Of a stretch of DNA of 9,353 nt, positions 1 to 6,299 are shown piece after piece. A program made the position numbers and the translations under genes. This DNA comes from Oscillospiraceae bacterium (GTDB lineage: Bacteria > Bacillota > Clostridia > Oscillospirales > Oscillospiraceae): NCBI GenBank assembly GCA_017480395.1, contig JAFVAS010000091.1, positions 1 through 9,353 on the forward strand, read 5' to 3'. Each line of letters begins with the position of its first letter. The first letter of the stretch is position 1. A model generated the notes under the pieces. It was not told where the DNA came from. It saw only the letters and a list, made by a program, of their open reading frames with translations, and searched no databases.

Positions 1-1
1 G

Positions 2-499
2 TGGGAGCGCAGCGCCCGAGTGCTGGGGCGGGCGGTGGCGGTGGCGGCCCCGGCGGGGCTGGTGATCTGGCTGCTGGCCAACCTTCGGCCCGGAGGGGAG
101 CCGTTGCTCCGGCTCTGCGCGGAGTATTTGAACCCCATCGCCGGGTGTATGGGACTGGACGGGGCCATCCTGCTGGCCTTTGTGCTGGGGACTCCGGCCA
201 ACGAGATCGTGCTGCCCATCCTGCTGATGATCTATCTCTCCCAGGGGACGCTGGGGGAGGTGGGCGATCTGACGGCGCTGAAGGCGCTGCTGCTTTCCCA
301 GGGCTGGGGCTGGCAGCGGGCGGGGAGCATGATCCTGCTGACCCTGCTGCACTGGCCCTGCGCCACCACGCTGCTGACCATCCGCCGGGAGACCGGCTCC
401 TGGCGCTGGACAGCGCTGGCGGCGGCGCTCCCCACCGCCGTGGGGGTGGTCGCCTGTGTGCTCTTCCATGGCGGCCTGGTGCTCCTTGGCCTGGCATGA
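2..499 (+). CDS. feoB: Ferrous iron transport protein B, C-terminal fragment (5' end outside window)
   Basis: This is the last 165 residues of the Fe(II) transporter FeoB, an inner-membrane permease driven by an N-terminal G domain that lies outside the window. The reading frame is open to the left edge, so the gene is cut by the window and not truncated in the genome. The visible part is a Gate domain with several hydrophobic segments, at about residues 12-28, 53-78 and 136-162. It carries two family-typical stretches: GTPANEIVLP, and LLHWPCATTLLTI with its conserved Cys. The run after the Cys, with an RRETGSWRW loop and a final hydrophobic helix, is the usual C-terminus of large Firmicute FeoB. 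It ends in TGA and is followed within 4 nt by a hairpin terminator. It is convergent with the solute-binding protein gene. No regulatory region is visible because the promoter is upstream of the window. Confidence 0.94.
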   Translation, partial: WERSARVLGRAVAVAAPAGLVIWLLANLRPGGEPLLRLCAEYLNPIAGCMGLDGAILLAFVLGTPANEIVLPILLMIYLSQGTLGEVGDLTALKALLLSQGWGWQRAGSMILLTLLHWPCATTLLTIRRETGSWRWTALAAALPTAVGVVACVLFHGGLVLLGLA

Positions 500-502
500 G
501 AA

Positions 503-534
503 ATCCCTGGCTCCACCGATGGGGAGCCAGGGAT
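503..534. terminator. Bidirectional intrinsic terminator between convergent feoB and the solute-binding protein gene
   Basis: A perfect 12-bp inverted repeat (ATCCCTGGCTCC at 503-514, its complement at 523-534) closes an 8-nt loop. On the plus strand it is followed by a T-rich GTTACTTT, and on the minus strand by TTTCTCAT. It lies 3 nt after the feoB stop and 15 nt beyond the end of the convergent lipoprotein gene, so it can serve both transcripts. The U-tracts are short, so efficiency is uncertain. Confidence 0.8.
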
Positions 535-549
535 GTTACTTTGATGCGT

Positions 550-1776
550 TTATTCCTCCACCTCGGTCATCTCCTCCGCCGGTTCGGCGGGGGCGGTGTA
601 ACCGGCGGTGTAGTCGGTGGCGGCGGAGAGGGTGCCGTCCTCCTCCTGGACGAAGTAGCCCCGCTGGAGCAGCAGCTGCTCATAGTTTCCGGCGTAGACC
701 TGCTCGGGGTAGAACAGGCTGGCGGGGACGCTGACGGCCCCGTTGTCCAGGGAATCCTCGGTGGCGGGAGTCACACCCGCGGCAAAGGCGGCGGCTGCGG
801 CGGCGGCCTCCTCCGCCATGCCGGTGCAGTCCCGCAGCAGAGTCATGGCCTGCACCCCGGAGAGGATGGCGTTGACGCTGTCCTCCTCGCAGCCCATGCC
901 GGTGACCAGGGGGAAGACGCCGCCGGTGTAGCCGGTGAAGAGCACGTCGGTGATGCTCCGGGCAATGGCGTCGTCGGCGCAGAGGATGGCGTCCAGATCG
1001 GTGTCGGTGTAGCTGTCGTTCAAAATCGCTGTCATGCGGGCTGCGGCGGCGTCTGGGTCGGCCACAGCGCAGTCGGAGAGCAGATTCTCCCCGGAGCCCA
1101 CCACCAGCACCCCGGCGTCGATGTACATCTGCAGGATCTCCATTGCGCCCGCATACTGGAACTCGTTCTCCACGTCATTGCCCTCCAGGAAGAAGAGCTC
1201 AATGTGGAAGGGGCCCTCGGCGTCGTAGAGGTGGAGGGTCTCCTCCAGGAAGCTGGCCTGGAGATAGCCCGCCTCATAGCCGTCAAAGCCGACGTAGAAG
1301 TCAATGGTGTCGCAGTCGGTGATGAGCCGGTCGTAGGCGATGATGTTCCAACCGTCGTCCACCGGCCTGCCGTCGAAGGCGGGGGCACTCTCCTCCGCGG
1401 CGGATTCCGCCGGGGCACTCTCTGCGGCGGCGTCATCCTGGGGCCCCGGGACATAGGCCAGGGCGGGGCCCAGGCTGTTCGGGTCAACGGCGGCGACAAT
1501 GAGGGTCTTGCAGCCCAGCTCCTTCAGCTCCTCGATCTGTTGGATCTGGGTGTCGGAGTTGTCCCCGGCATAGCGCAGCTCCACGTCAAAGTCGGCGCTC
1601 AGAATGGCCTGCATGTCGGCGGCGTCGGTTTTCCATTGGGTCTCGCTGTCGTTGGGCAGGGAGATGCCGATCTTCTCCCGGGGTGGGGTCTGATCCTCCG
1701 GTTCAGCGCTGCCGCAGGCGGCCAGGGCAAAGAGCATGGCCAGGCACAGCAGCAGGGCGGGTATCTTTTGTTTCAT
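550..1776 (-). CDS. Sugar-type ABC transporter solute-binding lipoprotein (periplasmic-binding protein, ChvE/XylF-like)
   Basis: This 408-residue protein has a lipoprotein signal peptide: a Lys-containing start, a hydrophobic core, and lipobox LAAC with the lipidated Cys at residue 21. The mature protein should be anchored to the outer face of the membrane. Residues about 35-340 resemble the type I periplasmic-binding fold (Peripl_BP_4) of the xylose/multiple-sugar group: KIGISLPND near the start, AGDNSDTQIQQIEEL, VAAVDPNSL, then NIIAYDRLI and YVGFDGYEAG. These imply capture of a sugar or related ligand for an ABC importer, but the ligand cannot be read from sequence. Residues about 111-140 hold an acidic Ala/Glu/Ser/Pro stretch where relatives have a short helix before the IAYDRLI strand. 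Residues 322-334 are an alanine run, and the C-terminus is acidic. ATG is chosen because CGGAGGA lies 7 nt upstream. No permease or ATPase gene is adjacent, so it is an orphan here. It has its own promoter and a terminator at 503-534. Confidence 0.88.
   Translation of the reverse strand: MKQKIPALLLCLAMLFALAACGSAEPEDQTPPREKIGISLPNDSETQWKTDAADMQAILSADFDVELRYAGDNSDTQIQQIEELKELGCKTLIVAAVDPNSLGPALAYVPGPQDDAAAESAPAESAAEESAPAFDGRPVDDGWNIIAYDRLITDCDTIDFYVGFDGYEAGYLQASFLEETLHLYDAEGPFHIELFFLEGNDVENEFQYAGAMEILQMYIDAGVLVVGSGENLLSDCAVADPDAAAARMTAILNDSYTDTDLDAILCADDAIARSITDVLFTGYTGGVFPLVTGMGCEEDSVNAILSGVQAMTLLRDCTGMAEEAAAAAAAFAAGVTPATEDSLDNGAVSVPASLFYPEQVYAGNYEQLLLQRGYFVQEEDGTLSAATDYTAGYTAPAEPAEEMTEVEE
1357..1446 (-). 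repeat. 30-bp imperfect tandem duplication encoding an acidic Ala/Glu/Ser/Pro insert
   Basis: Inside the solute-binding protein gene, the 11-mer GGGGCACTCTC occurs at 1382-1392 and again at 1412-1422, a period of 30 nt or 10 codons. The encoded stretch (about residues 119-138) reads as two ESAPA-type units. This looks like an in-frame slippage duplication that extended a loop. Confidence 0.6.
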
Positions 1777-1783
1777 GGGTGAG

Positions 1784-1790
1784 TCCTCCG
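1784..1790 (-). promoter_or_regulatory. Ribosome binding site of the solute-binding lipoprotein
   Basis: The minus strand reads CGGAGGA seven nucleotides before the ATG at 1774-1776. This strong Shine-Dalgarno match fixes the start just before the signal peptide. Confidence 0.8.
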
Positions 1791-1823
1791 ATCTGAAATA
1801 GCCGGGGCGTGATTTCCTGCGGT

Positions 1824-1852
1824 ATTATAGCACAAAAGGCGAAAAAAAGAAA
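1824..1852 (-). promoter_or_regulatory. Extended -10 promoter for the solute-binding lipoprotein gene
   Basis: On the minus strand a perfect TATAAT (1824-1829) is preceded by TGC, giving the extended -10 element TGCTATAAT. At 17-bp spacing the -35 position (1847-1852) reads TTTCTT, a poor match to TTGACA, so the extended -10 probably carries the promoter. The transcription start would lie near 1817, giving a leader of about 40 nt. The -35 region falls in the T-tract of the rnc terminator, so the two signals share bases. Confidence 0.65.
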
Positions 1853-1879
1853 GCCCCGATCTGGAGCGCCAGACCGGGG
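1842..1879 (-). terminator. Intrinsic terminator of the rlmB-like/dprA/topA/trmFO/rnc operon
   Basis: Downstream of the rnc stop the minus strand forms an 11-bp stem with one mismatch (arms 1869-1879 and 1854-1864) around a 4-nt loop. It is followed by a T-rich run including seven consecutive T (1842-1852). This is a classical Rho-independent terminator placed 7 nt after the stop codon, and it marks the end of the operon. Confidence 0.9.
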
Positions 1880-1886
1880 AACGAAT

Positions 1887-2558
1887 TTATTTGGCGTGCA
1901 GCGCGCCGATGGCGGCCTTGGCGGCGGCCTGTTCGGCCTCTTTTTTGCTGTGGCCCTCGCCGACGCCGATGGGCTTTCCGTTGAGGAGCACCTGCATCCG
2001 AAACACCTTGGCGTGATCCGGCCCCCGCTCGTCCACCAGGGCGTAGGTCAGCACCTGGCCGCTCTTGCGCTGGACGATCTCCTGCAGGGCGGTCTTGTTG
2101 TCCTTGGACGCCTCGTGCACCCGGGCGATGTGGTCGAGGATGAAGTGCTGGATCAGCCTCCGGGCGGCGGCGATGCCCCCGTCCAGATAGACGGCGGCCA
2201 GCACGGCCTCCACCGCATCGGCCTGGATGGAGGGGCGGGTGCGTCCGCCCCCCAGCTCCTCGCCCTTGCCCAGCTTCAGATAGCTGCCCAGGTTCAGCTC
2301 CTGGGCGACGACCACCAGGTTCCCCTCGCAGACCAGCCCGGCCCGCAGCCGGGTCAGGTCGCCCTCCGGGAGGGGGCAGTTGCGGTAGAGGTAGTCCGCC
2401 ACCACCATGCCCAGCACCGAGTCGCCCAGAAATTCCAGCCGCTCGTTGCTCTCCTGGCCGCCCTTGTGCTCGTTGGCGTAGGAGCTGTGGGTCAGGGCGT
2501 TCTCCAGCAGGGAGATATCCTGGAAATGATAGCCCAGCTTTTCTTCCAATGTCTGCAT
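1887..2558 (-). CDS. rnc: Ribonuclease III
   Basis: RNase III cleaves double-stranded RNA, acting in rRNA precursor maturation and mRNA turnover. At 223 residues it has the usual bacterial length and both domains. The N-terminal catalytic domain carries the signature NERLEFLGDSVLG (residues 38-50), with the metal-binding residues E42 and D46, and ADAVEAV with D114 and E117. The C-terminal dsRNA-binding domain spans about residues 154-221, beginning DNKTALQE and ending in the KKEAEQAAAKAAIGAL helix. The ATG start is supported by a GAGGA 8 nt upstream, inside the end of trmFO. The 4-nt gap from the trmFO stop suggests translational coupling. It is the last gene of the operon, ends in TAA, and is followed by a strong terminator. 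The usual Firmicute partners smc and ftsY are not beside it. Nothing in the protein suggests loss of function. Confidence 0.98.
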   Translation of the reverse strand: MQTLEEKLGYHFQDISLLENALTHSSYANEHKGGQESNERLEFLGDSVLGMVVADYLYRNCPLPEGDLTRLRAGLVCEGNLVVVAQELNLGSYLKLGKGEELGGGRTRPSIQADAVEAVLAAVYLDGGIAAARRLIQHFILDHIARVHEASKDNKTALQEIVQRKSGQVLTYALVDERGPDHAKVFRMQVLLNGKPIGVGEGHSKKEAEQAAAKAAIGALHAK

Positions 2559-2562
2559 AGTC

Positions 2563-3882
2563 TCAATCCTCGATCTGTTCGTTTGCCCGGATGGGCTCCA
2601 GGGCGTCCAGCGCGCGCTGGGCGAGGGCGGCGTTCTTGTTGCGCTTGCCCTTCACCTTGTAGCCCAGGGGCGGGATGATGCCAAAATTGACGTTCATGGG
2701 CTGAAAATTCACCACGCGGGGGTCGCTGACGTAGTGTGCCAGGGCGCCCAGGGCGGTCTCCCGGGGGAAGTCTACGGGGGGAAGGCCCAGCATGCGGTGG
2801 GCCAGCTCCACGGCGGCCACCAGCCCGGAGGCGGCGGACTCCACATAGCCCTCCACGCCGGTCATCTGCCCGGCGAAGCAGAGGCGCGGCTCGTCGATCA
2901 CCTGATAGCGGCAGTTCAGCAGCCCCGGTGACTGAAGATAGGTGTTGCGGTGCATCACCCCGTAGCGGACGAACTCCGCCCCCTCCAGTCCGGGGATCAG
3001 GGAGAAGACCCGCCGCTGCTCCGGGAAGGTCAGGTGGGTCTGAAAGCCCACCAGGTTGTACATTGTGCTGTCCGCGTTGTCCCGGCGCAGCTGCACCACG
3101 GCGAAGGGCTCCCTGCCGGTGTGGGGGTCGGGAAGGCCCACCGGCTTGAGGGGGCCATAGCACAGGGTGTCCCGTCCCCGGCGGGCCATGACCTCCACCG
3201 GCATGCAGCCCTCAAAGACCTTTTCGTCGTCAAAGGCATGGAGCTCGGCCTGCTTGGCCTGGGTCAGCTCCCTCCAGAAGCAGTCATACTCCGCCTCTGT
3301 CATGGGGCAGTTGACATAATCCGGCGTTCCCCGGTCATACCGGGAGGCGAACCAGGCCTTGGACATGTCGATGCTCTCAAAGGTGACGATGGGGGCGGCG
3401 GCGTCGAAGAAGTGGAGGTGGTTGGCCCCGGCGAAGCGGCGGGAGATGTCGTCGCTCAGGGCGTCGGAGGTCAGGGGGCCGGAGGCGACGATGACATTGC
3501 CCTCGTCGGGGATTCGGGTGACCTCCTCCTCCACCACGGTGATGTTGGGGTGGGAACGGATGGCATGGGTGACGGCGGCGGAGAAGCCGAAGCGATCCAC
3601 GGCCAGGGCACCTCCGGCGGGCACCCGGTGGGCGTCGGCACAGGAGAGGATCAGGGAGCCCATCCGCCGCAGCTCCTCCTTGAGCAGGCCGACGGCGTTT
3701 TCCAGCTGGTCGGAGCGCAGGGAGTTGGAGCAGCACAGCTCCGCGAAGTCGTCGCTGTGGTGGGCGGGGGTGCGCTTTTGGGGCTTCATCTCATAGAGAA
3801 TCACCGGGATGCCCCGCCGGGCCAGCTGCCATGCCGCCTCGCTGCCGGCCAGGCCCGCGCCGATCACTTTGACCGCGTCCAT
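2563..3882 (-). CDS. trmFO: Methylenetetrahydrofolate-tRNA-(uracil-5-)-methyltransferase TrmFO
   Basis: TrmFO makes ribothymidine at position 54 of the tRNA T-loop, using methylenetetrahydrofolate as carbon donor and FAD/NAD(P)H as reductant, in the cytoplasm. The 439-residue length matches the family. The FAD-binding loop is VIGAGLAGSEAA (residues 6-17). The two functional cysteines known from the Bacillus enzyme correspond to C51 in ELCCSNSLRSD and C226 in FEGCMPVEVMA. The C-terminal FAD-contact block GQMTGVEGYVESAASG is also present. The start is an ATG three nucleotides after the topA TGA, with a GAGGG site overlapping the end of topA. The order topA-trmFO (formerly gid) is conserved across Firmicutes and supports the call. 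Because it lies downstream of the interrupted topA, its expression could suffer from polarity unless that codon is read through or another promoter exists. Confidence 0.98.
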   Translation of the reverse strand: MDAVKVIGAGLAGSEAAWQLARRGIPVILYEMKPQKRTPAHHSDDFAELCCSNSLRSDQLENAVGLLKEELRRMGSLILSCADAHRVPAGGALAVDRFGFSAAVTHAIRSHPNITVVEEEVTRIPDEGNVIVASGPLTSDALSDDISRRFAGANHLHFFDAAAPIVTFESIDMSKAWFASRYDRGTPDYVNCPMTEAEYDCFWRELTQAKQAELHAFDDEKVFEGCMPVEVMARRGRDTLCYGPLKPVGLPDPHTGREPFAVVQLRRDNADSTMYNLVGFQTHLTFPEQRRVFSLIPGLEGAEFVRYGVMHRNTYLQSPGLLNCRYQVIDEPRLCFAGQMTGVEGYVESAASGLVAAVELAHRMLGLPPVDFPRETALGALAHYVSDPRVVNFQPMNVNFGIIPPLGYKVKGKRNKNAALAQRALDALEPIRANEQIED

Positions 3883-3915
3883 GGCTCAGCCCTCATCTGC
3901 CTCCGCCTCGGCGGC

Positions 3916-4035
3916 TTTTTTGGCCCGGGTGGAGGTCTTCTTAGCGGTGGTTTTCTTTGCCGTGGACTTCTTTGCGGTGGTCTTTTTCGCGGCGGACTTT
4001 TTGGCTGTGGTGGTCTTGGCGGTGGATGCCGCTTT
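3916..4035 (-). repeat. Lys/Ala/Thr-rich repeat tail of TopA (histone H1-like)
   Basis: The last part of topA encodes repeated AKK(T/S)TAKK units, about residues 731-770 of the full frame. At the DNA level these are degenerate copies of a short GC/T-rich unit. Such basic tails occur at the C-terminus of some actinobacterial and Firmicute TopA proteins and are thought to add nonspecific DNA binding or processivity. An acidic AEAEADEG segment closes the protein. Confidence 0.75.
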
Positions 4036-5934
4036 GGCCGCGCCCTTGTCGGCGTCCGGCTCTGCGGCGGTGCTGTCCCCGGCCTTGGCGTCCGTCTTCT
4101 TGCGGGCATACCCCCGCTGATCCTCGGGCAGGAAGCGGCTGCACTTCTCGTTGATGCAGAAGGGCTTTTTGAAGCCCCGGCCCGACTTTTTAAACATGGT
4201 CTTGCCGCACTCCGGGCAGTTGTCCTTCACCGGCACGTCCCAGGTCATGAAGGAGCAGGGGTCGCCGGACACCACCTTGTTGCGCTCGCAGCCGTAGTAG
4301 GTGTAGCCGTTGCGGCTGGTCTTCTTCAGGATGCGGGAGCCGCACAGCGGGCACTTGCCCGGCATCTCGATGACCAGGGGCTTGGTAAAGGTGCACTCGG
4401 GGTAGCCGGGGCAGGCCAGGAACCGGCCGAACCGGCCGGACTTGATGACCATCTGACGCCCGCAGACGTCGCACACCTCGTCGGAGTACTCCGGCGGAAT
4501 CTTGATGCGCTCGCCGTCCAGATCCTGCTCGGCCTGGGCCAGCTCGGCGGAGAAGCCGGAGTAGAAGGCGGACAGCACGTCCTTCCAGTTGCGCTGGCCC
4601 TCCTCCACCTGGTCGAGTTGGGCCTCCATCTGGGCGGTGAAGGTGGGGTCGGCCACGTCGGTGAACTTGTCGATCATCAGCTGGGTGACCACCTCCCCCA
4701 GGGGGGTGGGGCGCAGGGCCTTGCCCTCCTTGACCACATACTCCCGATCCATGATGGTGGAGATGGTGGGGGCGTAGGTGGAGGGGCGGCCGATGCCCTT
4801 CTCCTCCAGCACGCGGATCAGCGACGCCTCGTTGTAGCGGGCAGGGGGCTGGGTGAAGTGCTGGGTGCCCTCCGCCTCGGTCAGGGACAGCTCCTCCCCC
4901 TCGGCCAGGTCGGGCAGGGGGGAGTTGCGCTCCCCCTCCTCCTCGTCCCGGCTGACCTCGTAGACGGCGGTGAAGCCGGAGAACTTCTGGGCGGTGTGGG
5001 TGGCCCGGAAGAGGTGGGGGCCGGCGCTGATGTCGATGGAGAGGGTGTCATAGACCGCATTGGCCATCTGGCAGGCCAGGAAACGGCTCCAGATCAGCTT
5101 GTAGAGCCGGTACTGCTCCAGCGTCAGGCTCTTGCGGATGGCCTCCGGCGTCAGGTTGACGTTGGAGGGGCGGATGGCCTCGTGGGCGTCCTGGGCACCG
5201 GCCTTGGCCTTGAAGCGCCGGGTCTGGGCGGGATAATAGTCCTTGCCGTAGCGGGCGATGATAAAGCTCTTCGCCGCATCCAGGGCGTCCTCGCTGAGGC
5301 GCAGGGAGTCGGTACGCATATAGGTGATGAGGCCGACGGTGCCCTCCCCCTCGATGTCGATGCCCTCATAGAGCTGCTGAGCCACCGACATGGTGCGCCG
5401 GGGGGGCATATTCAGCTTGCGGGAGGCCTCCTGCTGGAGGGTGGAGGTGATGAAGGGGGGCGCGGGTTGGCGCTGCTTCTCGCTGCGCTTGACGGAGGAG
5501 ACCACAAAGGACTCCTGCTCCAGCGCGGCCTTGATGGCCTCCATCTCCTCGCCGGAGGTCAGCTCCTCCTTCTTGCCGTCGGTGCCGTGGTAGCGGGCGA
5601 CAAAGCTGCCCTGCTTGGGGAAAAGCCGGGAGAGGGTCACGTCCAGCAGCCAGTACTCCTGGCTCTGGAAGGCGCGGATCTCGTTCTCCCGCTCCACCAC
5701 CAGCCGGGTGGCCACGGACTGCACCCGTCCGGCGGAGAGGCCCCGGCGCACCTTGCGCCAGAGCAGGGGGGAGAGCTGATAGCCCACAATGCGGTCCAGG
5801 ATGCGGCGGGCCTGCTGGGCGTCCACCAGATCCTGGTCGATGGCCCGGGGATGGGTGATGGAGTCCTGCACCACGTTTTTGGTGATCTCATTGAAGGTGA
5901 CGCGGTAGGTCTTGCTGTCCGGGATGCCCAGCAG

Positions 5935-5937
5935 CTA
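5935..5937 (-). other. In-frame TAG (amber) codon inside topA
   Basis: The minus strand reads CAT CTG AAG TAG CTG CTG GGC, that is His-Leu-Lys-stop-Leu-Leu-Gly, with frame and family conservation maintained on both sides. Aligned to E. coli TopA (WHLREVIG), the stop sits where Glu is found, so one G-to-T change (GAG to TAG) would explain it. No indel or frameshift is needed. Confidence 0.97.
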
Positions 5938-6231
5938 CTTCAGATGCCAGGAGATGGCCTCCCCCTCGCGGTCCGGGTCGGTGGCCAGAAAGACCTTGGC
6001 GCTCTTTTTGGCGGATGATTGCAGCTCGGAGATGATCTCCTCCTTGCCCTTGATGGGCTGATAGTCGGGGACGAATCCGGCCTCGATATCCACCCCCAGC
6101 TTGCTCTTGGGCAGATCACGGATGTGGCCCATGGAGGCGACCACCTTGTAGTCCCGCCCCAGGTATTTGCCGATGGTCTTGGCCTTGGCAGGGGACTCCA
6201 CGATCACAAGATTTGTTTTGGACATTACGGT

Positions 6232-6237
6232 TCCTCC
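6232..6237 (-). promoter_or_regulatory. Ribosome binding site deciding the topA start
   Basis: The minus strand reads GGAGGA six nucleotides before the ATG at 6223-6225. It selects this start over an in-frame ATG at 6280-6282, which would add 19 unrelated residues running through a hairpin. Confidence 0.8.
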
Positions 6238-6254
6238 ACTCTGTATCTTCATCG

Positions 6255-6277
6255 TTCCGCGCCGCTGGGGCGCGGAA
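6255..6277 (-). promoter_or_regulatory. GC-rich hairpin in the dprA-topA intergenic region
   Basis: A perfect 9-bp inverted repeat (TTCCGCGCC at 6255-6263, its complement at 6269-6277) encloses 5 nt in the 74-nt gap between dprA and topA. No U-tract follows on either strand, so it is not a standard terminator. It could protect or pause the transcript, or separate the dprA and topA segments. No clear promoter for topA was found in the gap. Function is unknown. Confidence 0.5.
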
Positions 6278-6299
6278 ACCATATCATCATTTCAAATCG

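Larger units (their letters stand above)
3886..6225 (-). pseudogene. topA: DNA topoisomerase I (TopA), full length but interrupted by an in-frame TAG at codon 97
   Basis: Type IA topoisomerase relaxes negative supercoils behind RNA polymerase. The frame runs 779 codons, broken only by TAG at 5935-5937; intact parts are 5938-6225 (96 residues) and 3886-5934. The ATG at 6223-6225 has GGAGGA 6 nt upstream and begins the usual N-terminus, with VIVESPAKAKTIGKYLG. Toprim residues are E9, D83, D85 and E87 (DPDREGEA). After the stop the protein continues in frame with LLGIPDS and RVTFNEITK. The catalytic Tyr is Y302 in GLITYMRTDS, and GIGRPSTYAPTI follows near residues 478-489. Three C4 zinc ribbons lie near 585-611, 625-657 and 670-695, then a Lys/Ala/Thr-rich tail. 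Since the stop falls inside Toprim, neither half alone should be active. Perfect conservation on both sides points to a very recent nonsense change, a consensus error, or readthrough. No good ribosome site for the second part was seen; its first candidate start is a GTG near 5874. Confidence 0.93.

Noticed and set aside
1..1782. A 593-codon plus-strand frame spanning feoB and the lipoprotein gene
   Set aside because: Low-complexity translation that conflicts with FeoB in another frame and is antisense to the lipoprotein; no ribosome site and no homology recognised.
1809..2678. A 289-codon plus-strand frame opposite rnc
   Set aside because: Antisense shadow of a certain RNase III gene, with repetitive Gly/Leu/Gln composition.
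5935..5937. Pyrrolysine insertion or a frameshift as the cause of the topA interruption
   Set aside because: Frame is identical on both sides, so no frameshift. Pyrrolysine is known mainly from methylamine methyltransferases and has no role in TopA; the position aligns with an ordinary Glu.
2950..6018. A 1022-codon open frame on the plus strand opposite topA and trmFO
   Set aside because: It is rich in Gly, Leu, Val, His and Asp with no recognisable domain, and lies antisense to two clear genes. Long antisense frames are expected in GC-rich coding DNA.
6226..6282. An upstream ATG start for topA adding 19 residues
   Set aside because: The extension does not resemble any TopA N-terminus and runs through the hairpin. 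The ATG at 6223-6225 has GGAGGA at ideal spacing.
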